From: Tricholoma matsutake
Taxonomy: Eukaryota > Basidiomycota > Agaricomycetes > Agaricales > Tricholomataceae
DNA length: 64,000 nucleotides
Assembly (NCBI GenBank): GCA_026075535.2
Contig: AP026547.1
Coordinates: forward strand, 3,844,001 to 3,908,000
Reading direction: 5' to 3'
This document shows positions 56,480 to 64,000 of this stretch, piece by piece (the stretch's first letter is position 1; each line of letters opens with the position of its first letter). The notes below the pieces were generated by a model that was not told where the DNA came from, ran no database searches, and worked only from the letters and a program-made list of their open reading frames with translations. A program made the translations under genes and the position numbers.

Positions 56480-57712
56480 AACTTAACACCTAGCCGCAGT
56501 GTAAACCAGTAAGTAAATAATCAGGATGCGAGAACATGTTTGGTCACATTGTTGGCAACTAACCAGCATCATGGTGGAGTTTGAATTTTCCACCAAATGG
56601 AGGGTAGCCCATATGCCTACCAGGCTTTATATAGGTGAACAATTGTCTTCACTCTATACTACAAGCCGGGCCAGGCTATCTCTCGGGGGGGGGGAGAAGT
56701 CGATATTTGGTGCATGTGATCACTTTAGGTATGCTTCTTTTAGCACATCTGCAATCAAAGTGTTGTATCTCACTCATTTCTTGTCTGATTAGGTTCATTT
56801 AACTACAGATGGGAAAGTACATTATTGGACAATCATTGGGTGAGTGTTTGGTATTGTTTGGTACTGTTGCTATAACTAAATATAGTATCTCCTTCAGTTT
56901 TCATTCAATTTGCATGATTTAACTGGCAAATGAAAAGTATACTGTTGATCTATCATTTCAAAATATTTACAGGTATTTGGCATTATTTGCTTATTGATCA
57001 AAATGATCAAAAGACTATCGGAGCCAGACTCAGCCAGTTTTTACTCAATTGAGTTTATTTAATGTGTGGAAGGGTATGTAGCTTGGGCACTTTATACAGT
57101 GCTGACAAAGGTTGTTTATCTTTATTTGTTAAGTCATCAAAATACTGTATCTTGCTCAATTCTTGGCCAATTTGTTTTATTTAACTTGAAATAAGAAGAT
57201 ACATTATTGGCCCATCATTGAGATCATATTTGGCATTGTTTGTATTGAATAAACTTAGTACCTCTGTTAGTTCTTCTTTAATCTAACTGATTTAACCTGC
57301 AGATAAAATATGTACTATTTGTGTGCTAGGTTGTTTATATTTGTTATTAAATCATCAAAAATACTGTATCTTGCTCAATTGTTGTCTGATTTGTTTTATT
57401 TTATTTAACTTGAAATAAAAAGATACATTGTTGGCCCATCATTGAAATCATATTTGGTATCATTTGGCCCTGTTTGTATAGTTTGAATTTATTATTTCAG
57501 TCAGTTCTTATATGATCAATGTAATCTGTCCTAAAAAGAAATATATGCTGTTGGACCATCAACAAGAGATACTGTTATATATTTGGCATTATTTGTTCTT
57601 GATAAAAATAAGCTGTATTTTCCTTAGTTATTGTGCTATCAGACTTGTTTAACTAGAATATTATTGATACATCATTAAAAAAATATTTTCCACTACTTGG
57701 TATCACAACAGG
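56480..57712. other. AT-rich intergenic stretch with diverged tandem repeats
   Basis: No gene. From about 56800 the phrases TACATTATTGG(CC)CATCATTG, TTTGGCATTGTTTG and TGTATCTTGCTCAATT recur at spacing near 220 bp (57147 and 57366; 57193 and 57425). Old, decayed repeat array. Confidence 0.55.
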
Positions 57713-58089
57713 CAGGGTAAAGTTTTTCCTCAGAGAAAATACAGAGAAAAGTGGAGAAAATTACACTTTTTCATGTGGCAAAGAAGTAGGAAAAACAGGT
57801 GAAAATAAGTAATATTCACTTGATATTCTCTGCAATCTGCCCAAGGGAAAATATATCTTTATGGAGGGAAATAAAAGGGAATTTGAAGTGAAAAGAACTT
57901 ATTTTCTCATGATTTCCCCATGATGTTTTCCAAGGAAAAAATTGTTATATTCCCTGTGAGAGCAAATCAGAAATCTGGGGTGAATATAAGTTATGTTTTC
58001 CTAATATTGGCCTGGTAAATTGTGCATGAAAAAGTGTTATTTTCTCCTCGTGATTGCCAGATTTTCTCCTGGAGAAAAAGAAACCCCTG
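57713..58089. mobile_element. Possible MITE with degenerate inverted ends
   Basis: CAGGGTAAAGTTTTTCCTC at the left and, inverted, CAGGGGTTTCTTTTTCTCC at the right; similarity extends about 55 bp (GAGAAAAT...GGAGAAAAT.ACAC). No clear target duplication. CAGGG fits a hAT-type end. Confidence 0.4.
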
Positions 58090-58339
58090 TCTGCTTATGT
58101 CAGCAGTGGCACTGGGCTGTCGCTGGCGCTGATGCTGCGCCCACCAGCGATAGCCCAGCAACTTGTCAGCATAGCACCAGCACACAGAGCAGTGCCTGTT
58201 CAGCATTTAGCACAGCACCTCTTAGCATACCTTTTTCAATCCATATTGAAGTTTTTTCTGCCAAGTTATCTCTCTTCCATGAAAACTGTCAGCATTCTTC
58301 ATGTTACATATACTAATTCAATCTGTAGTGGACATCATA

Positions 58340-60490
58340 TACCTAATGTGATGACAGCACAGTCAAGCAGCTGCACAATCCTCTCTGGGTCTTTCCTCTG
58401 CATTCTTATCTCCTCCACTGTCACTAGCCTTCACCTGTGCCCGATTCAACATTCCCATCTCTTCTTCTTTAGCATGTGTCACACTGATCCAGGTCCATGG
58501 AATCGGCGCTCAGACATCAGCAAAGCCATCAACATTTCTCTGTGAACCAAATTTTACACCTTTTCTGTTCTGTCAAAGAGACTTGAACAGGAGAGCATGC
58601 CATCCCTCTGCCTCAATCAAATACACCATCGCCAGTAGTCACTACTTCACACCCCAGTGGCAAATCTGGAATGGTAGATGAAGAACAAGAATATTCTAAG
58701 CATGACACAGTCCATTCGATGGATATCACAGATGTCCATATTTCACCTCCCCACTCAGATGTTGAGCAGAACTTGAATCAAGTCCCATCCGCAGATGGCC
58801 AATCTGCAGATGAGCATGCTGAATCTCAAGATTGAAGTGAAGCACAGACAGCAGGGAGCCAACACCCTACCCAAATTGACACAACAGTCAAGCTGCACAA
58901 CTGTCTCCTGGCATTCTTTCCTCTGCATTCTCCTCCCCTGCACCATCACTAGCCTTTACTCCAACACCAGCCTTCCCCCAACCCCGTGCCCGATTCGATG
59001 TTCCCCCTGCCAATGAGTTACTTGCCACCCCAGATCCACAAGAGATCACATATGAACATGAGCAACATCCAACAGAAGACCACAGCCACAAAGAGCCATT
59101 AACCCCTCACACTCAATGCCGCTCCTTCCTTCTCTCCATAATCAACTCGACAACCCATCCCCATCTCAAATCCCCGACCCCTCATCCACGGAACAACCTC
59201 AACCCAGCCACTCCAAGCATCGCTGATTCTACACTGGGATCTTGTCCCAGCTCTAGAGCTAGAATGAATCTACAAACAGCCTTCACAGGGGTTGCATCAC
59301 AACAGGAGCAGGCTGCGGTCCATGTGCATCGCATCCCTTGGCACAAACCGTGCTCCCATTGCCAGGGTCATCTGATTGGGAATCCACCTTGCCTACATCA
59401 GGAAGACAGGAATCACTACTGCATCCTCCCATGATCAAATGACACATCATCACGTTAACATGAAATTTGATCCTGCAATGGGTTTTGGTGCAGGTGCACC
59501 CAGACTGTTGGACGATTTAGTGCGAAGGATTATCAGAATGGGTTGCAGGAGGAGAATGAGGCGCTCATGGATAGATTGAGCAGGCTTGAAGAGGAGAAAA
59601 AGGCGGGGCCAATGGTTGTTGCTTTGGCTTCTGCTGGTGGGAGAGGGAGAAGGGCAAGTGCTGGTGCAGCTTTGGGGGATGTGGAGGAAGATGTTGGAGG
59701 GCAAGCAGGGCAAGCGCTGCTATAGTGTGCACTGAAACCCTCGATGATGAACTCACAGCAAAATCCAGACAATGGCTGCAGCCGAAGAACAAATGCGAGA
59801 TAGAATGGTTTGCAAATGGGATGTAAGTGTCTTGTAAATTGTAATCAGTCAGCTCTGATACTTCATTGTTTAGAGTGTGGATGAAGGAAAAGGCAGAATT
59901 GGAAGATATGGTGGATGCACTTAAGGAGGAGGTGGCTAAATGCATAGGAGAGAAAGATGAGACTGAGAAGGCACTGAATGAGGAGACGGAAGAGAGGGCA
60001 AAGAATAAGGAGTGATGGAAAGACCGGATGGTTGAGGAAGCGATCATCAAAGAGTTGGAAGAGAAAGCAGAGGTGGTGGAGAGGAGGACCAAGGACATAG
60101 AGGAAGATGGTGCTCATGCCAGACAGCTAGAGAAGAGGCTGGCTGAGGTGGAAGGGGAACTTGAGCCATGGAGAGCTGAAAAGGCTGAACTGGTGCTTGG
60201 CGGTGAGTTTCAGGAGGCCAACAAGCATGTCACAAATATCATGAGTGACCTCTGAAATGCCAATTCACAGCTCAAAGAGCTCGAGGAAACAAATGCAGAT
60301 GAGCTAGCAACTAAAAAGGAACAAATAAAGCAGATGGAGAAGGCGGTACAACAGGCTGATGAAGAACTGCATGCTGCCAAAGCTTATGTTGCTGAGGCGG
60401 AAGGGCTGAACAATACTACCACCCCCTTAATATCTCCATTGATCATGGAAACCATCTGCAACAAGAAAACAAATGTAATTACAGTTGGAT
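58340..60490 (+). pseudogene. Broken coiled-coil protein gene
   Basis: Plus-strand pieces: a Pro/Ser-rich N-terminal region (LAFTPTPAFPQPRARFDVPP, SFLLSIINSTTHPHLKSP; 58880-59400), HHVNMKFDPAMGFGAGAP (59445-59500), then after a frameshift QNGLQEENEALMDRLSRLEEEK (59538-59600), an intron (about 59826-59875), and a long charged coiled coil (59880-60470). In-frame TGA at 60013-60015 and 60253-60255. A segment near 58355-58455 is duplicated at 58880-59010. It resembles a conserved mushroom coiled-coil protein I cannot name. Clearly dead. Confidence 0.5.
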
Positions 60491-60840
60491 GATCATTGGT
60501 GTGGCATAAACACCTCTGCCCTAAACTGATGCCCATCATACTTCAGCAAAATAGCAAAAAAAAACGCAAGCAAGAACACCTGCTATGTCGATCGGTGTAC
60601 AACCCAGGGACATGTATATTCCTCGTAATAGAGAGCATAAACAGATCTCTAGCATGCATAGTGACACATACGATGCAGACAGGTCTACATTCACTTTGGA
60701 GGGGGCAGCTAATCATACAGCATTGTTAGCACAAATTCAAAATCATCTGCGAATATGTAGCACTTACTATGGCTTATCGCCTATTGACTCAAAGTTGACA
60801 CTGCCCAACTGTCCGCCAAGAGTTCCCATAATTTGAACTG
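60491..60840 (+). other. Unrecognised short open frame
   Basis: Frame 60585-60836 (VQPRDMYIPRNREHKQ ... GAANHTALLAQIQNH) may be another exon remnant. No family recognised. Confidence 0.2.
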
Positions 60841-61629
60841 CATTTTGCAACCTTATGGTCGTGTCCAAATCGACGATGTCACTCTTTTGTCGCATCTAAA
60901 ATGGATGACGTCACTGATTCATCGCGTCTAATTGATGACATCACTGATTTGAGGAAAGATCAAGGAGGACCTGGAATAACAAAATGACAGAAATCCAGGG
61001 TCTTCAACTCGGTGAGAGTAGCAGGATGGAACACTTCTAAGGTGCAATTCTTTTTCTGACCTTGGTATGAACATCCTGTCAATGATGTGACTCAATCAAT
61101 AAAAATCATTGGCCTAATGGAATAGAACAACAAGTGAGGATTGATAATAAGTGAAAATTATTGAGGGAACACTTTCCCCTGGAGAGGAACAGCAAATGAG
61201 GCTGTCTCTATGTCTACCTGAGAGAACTGAAGGAGAAGTGAAGATGTCACTCAATCACCACATAAGACCAAAAGCATAAAGCCGTGGTCAGGATCTTGAA
61301 AAAATTTGCAGTAGTAGTTGGAATATCCAGCAAGTGGAGGTATTGCAGCCCTAGTGAAGTGTGAAAAAAAAAAAAAAAAAGCACGATGAGATTAAAGTGA
61401 TGGAAGAGTGATGGCGAAAATGTTCCTATGATTGTGATTTCCATAATGTCTCCCTCGAAAACTAGATGGATCGACAAAGTGGAGAAACAATGACATTGGC
61501 CACATCCTGAAAGAATGATGACCACAAGTGGGTGGGCAGGCGAAGAAGTGCAAGCGGTGAATATATCTTGATCCAAATAGTCCATGCAACAAATGACCAG
61601 GCTGCAAAGTTAGATGGGCAACAAGCATA
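60841..61629. other. No gene seen; contains a poly-A run
   Basis: Direct repeats of GATGACGTCACTGATT/GATGACATCACTGATT near 60900-60950, and a run of 17 A at 61363-61380, possibly the tail of an old retroposed sequence. Nothing coding. Confidence 0.4.
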
Positions 61630-62230
61630 TATACCCAAACAGAGGCTCAGCTCATTCATCTGACATGGGAAGAGAAGTTGAGCCTTGCAAAGGCTTGCAC
61701 AAGACCAGTGAAAGGGAGTTTGGCAGCATCCTGAGACGTGCAAGTGAAATTGAGCCTCATTCGTTCAGCATGAAACACTGTGTGAGGCATATAGAGGGCA
61801 TCACTAGATGACCGTGTGTTCAGAAGACAAGGCTCATTCATCTGACATGGGAAGAGACATTGAACCTTGCAAAGGCTTGGGCAAGACTAGCAAAAGGGGA
61901 TTTGGCAGCATCCTGAGATGCGCAATTGAAATTGAGCCTCATTCACTTAGCATGAAACACCCTGCAAGGTATAAGCCTTGCAAGAGCTTGCGGAAGACTA
62001 GCGAGAGGGAGTATGGCAGCATCCTGAGATGCACAATTGAAATCGAGCCTCATTCACTTAGCACAAAACACCCTGCAAGGTATAAGCCTTGCAAGAGCTT
62101 GTGGAAGATTAGCGAGAGGGAGTATGGCAGCATCCTGAGACATGCAATTGAAATCGAGCCTCATTCACTTAGCACGAAACACCCTGTGAGGCATACAGAG
62201 GGCATTACTAGACAACTGTGGGTTCATTAG
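61630..62230 (+). repeat. Peptide-encoding tandem repeat (114-bp and about 185-bp units)
   Basis: Two longer units (61638-61823 and following), then shorter 114-bp units. From 61808 the frame stays open to 62230 and codes repeats of 38 residues around SEREYGSILR, IEIEPHSLSTKHPARY and KPCKSL. All units stay in one frame. The same peptide (FGSILRCTNEIE ... SMKHPARY) occurs once in the minus-strand frame at 63900-64000. Probably amplified from an exon of that gene. Confidence 0.7.
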
Positions 62231-62660
62231 CTGTCGATACCAGTGGGAATGAACTTGGACTTACAATGTTCATTGAGAAGGATACATGTGAACATTTGAA
62301 GCCAAGTTTCAATCTAAATAACCTGCAGAGAGATCTCTCCTGTGGTTCTCAGGGTGAAAACCTGATATTCTCAACATTGAAGCTGAAGGGAGGTGTGAAG
62401 AATGACAGTGACAGCTTCAAGTTCAAGTTGTTGTGCCAGTCACAACATTACATAATGGGCTTAACAATGATAAACAAGTAAATGTTGAACGTTCAACTTC
62501 AACTTCAACTTCTTCAAGTTGTCCAAGTCATTATCGTATTACCCCGAAGTCAAGCTTAACTTCCTTGAGTAAAACTGTAGGAGAGAACTCTCCACAGGTC
62601 TTTCTGGATGAAGGTTATCTTCTGGATATGTTATCTTCTCTGCTGTCCTGGATTGCATGA
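62218..62660 (+). other. Unrecognised open frames
   Basis: 62218-62481 and 62433-62660 overlap in different frames (DTSGNELGLTMFIEKD; SSCPSHYRITPKSSLTSLSK). No family recognised, no clear splice sites. Confidence 0.2.
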
Positions 62661-63357
62661 AGGTATGCATACCACACCTATCGATTGATATCATATCTCA
62701 CCAAACTAGCAAGCGAAAGCCTTCTTCTTACAGGCTTCATCGCAATATTGTGTTTCTCTCTGATTTCTTGTTTATGATTGGTAATCTTCCCACCTAGATT
62801 TGGAACACCACCTGCACATCTTTTGATGCTGCCAATCTCTATGCTCCTCCTTCATTCTCTATGCATTGTTTGGAAACAGGTAGCTCATGTTGTCACAGAG
62901 CTACTTCCTGTGCCTACCAATGCATGTCCTTCCAATGCTGCCACCACATGCTATCCTGTGTCACAGAATAATTCTACTTTTATTTATGCCCACTTGTCAA
63001 ATGATGTCCAACCTTGGTGTTTACCAGCTGAAGCTTTTGTGCATGTCTTTTTATGCTACCAACACAGCATAGTGCATATGGCATAGCTTTTGATGGAGGA
63101 CATAAAAAAACATAGCTATGCTACATGGGAACTGTTAAGTGATTGATGTGGAGAGAGATCGGCATTGTGTGTTATCAATATGGAGTAGTCGGTGTCCGAA
63201 TCCCACCAAGGTTTCCTCAATCTATGTATACCTCTGCTGGGAATTGAGGTTCTATCCTGTGTTCTTCAGCTGTCTCTAGGTCAGGTGTGATTTCTTTCAG
63301 GAACCTGGAGGCACATTGCAATGTAAACCCTCTGGAGAACTCTGACTATGATCATAC
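62661..63357. other. No gene seen
   Basis: No supported coding frame, repeat or RNA gene on either strand. Confidence 0.4.
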
Positions 63358-64000
63358 TCACCGTGAGACTGCCTGTAGTGTGGCCATTCTTTCGTGCCCT
63401 GCACTCAAATTAACATAGTTGTGATTCACCCCCAGCCTGCAAACCAACATATCTCCAGACCAGACGACGTCCCGATTAATTCCTCTGAGACCTTTGTTCC
63501 TTAAGAATAGTCTGTGGAAGTGATATGCCAGTAAGAAGGAGAAAGAGTCCCCAAAGTACTCCAGTGTGATGATGGTTTTCTTGACAAGGTCATTGGTTAT
63601 TTCTTTGATGGAGGCGACAGAGCTCATAGCTTTACGATGGGTAATGGATCTCAAATGCAAGTGGGAAATGTTGCTTTGTGATGGTTTGAGTTTGGAGGGA
63701 GGTATGAAAGGACGGTTTAAATACTGACAGTCTTTGTTCAGATCAGCACGTGGTCAAGGACTTCAAGTTCAAAATCTGGCCGATAAAGACAAAGGGTGAA
63801 AGATTGCTCGTCCACTTTTGGAGAAATCTGAGCTATTTTTTGTGACTTCATAGTCATGGTTGTATCAGCAACCCTTGGTGAAATGGCATCTATGCATGAA
63901 TTGCGATTGCGACCGCGAGCAAGATCTAGATACCTTGCAGGGTGCTTCATGCTAACCAACACCTCGATTTCATTTGTGCATCTCAGGATGCTGCCAAACT
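63358..64000 (-). pseudogene. Partial unrecognised minus-strand gene running off the window
   Basis: Open minus-strand frame from the window edge to 63738 (FGSILRCTNEIE, SMKHPARYLDLARGRNRN, SFTLCLYRPDFELEVLDHV), then a second open segment (upstream end about 63717) to 63358 (ITNDLVKKTIITLEYFGDSF, WSGDMLVCRLGVNHNYVN). The gap could be a short intron or a TGA break at 63740-63738. Family not recognised. It shares its first block with the tandem repeat at 61630-62230. Confidence 0.4.

Noticed and set aside
58054..58545. Hydrophobic plus-strand frame as a membrane protein
   Set aside because: Overlaps MITE-like ends and a duplicated Pro/Ser-rich remnant in another frame; no conserved pattern.
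593..60255. TGA as a recoded sense codon (selenocysteine or arginine)
   Set aside because: TGA also serves as the natural stop here (for example 55462, LINE A end), frameshifts coexist with the TGAs, and the LTR and paralogue comparisons show CpG transitions directly.

Overview
This looks like a transposon graveyard from the nuclear genome of an Agaricomycete-like basidiomycete. The evidence is short (about 50 bp) GTAAGT...AG introns, a KDZ transposase gene, chromodomain Ty3/gypsy elements, and CxC5/CxC6-type transposase genes. I see no convincing intact housekeeping gene, tRNA, rRNA or CRISPR. Nearly all of the window is mobile DNA of different ages, with a few broken host-like genes. I could not assign a species.

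Layout. Positions 1-26150 are one Russian-doll nest. A LINE on the minus strand (5' half 23443-26150, 3' half 14-3485) is split by a Ty3/gypsy chromovirus, also minus (3486-23442). That gypsy was hit three times by a poly-A-tailed retroposon of about 2.2 kb (copy 1 at 3527-11418 plus, copy 3 at 15032-17241 minus, copy 2 at 17912-20147 plus), each with its own target-site duplication. Copy 1 was later split by a Ty1/copia element (3843-9539). Positions 26394-27849 are a hAT-like element with a perfect 8-bp duplication. 28957-30206 is the start of a second copia element. 30207-36689 mixes more retroposon copies, an array of seven small hairpins, a second chromovirus and a second LINE fragment. 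36966-44281 is a KDZ-type island on the minus strand: an Ulp1-like N-terminal remnant, a KDZ transposase with a cysteine cluster, and a gene resembling a TET/JBP dioxygenase. 45753-53375 is a multi-exon fungal gene split by a 5.76-kb DNA transposon (47348-53103) carrying three genes, including a CxC5/CxC6-type transposase. After a large foldback element (53507-54906), the right end is AT-rich debris: a broken coiled-coil gene, a peptide-encoding tandem repeat (61630-62215) and an unrecognised partial minus-strand gene at the edge.

Common thread. Across unrelated elements the reading frames are otherwise long but interrupted by in-frame TGA. I count 25 (24 across the element and gene frames plus one in retroposon copy 2), many where the family usually has arginine. 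The two copia LTRs differ at three sites, all CpG to TpG/CpA. Retroposon copy 3 has CGA where copy 2 has TGA. This fits CpG methylation followed by deamination (or a RIP-like process), in a region that also carries a possible 5-methylcytosine oxidase gene. The least familiar objects are the 2.2-kb retroposon, which encodes one acidic protein and no reverse transcriptase, and the hairpin array whose stems differ but whose loops are conserved.
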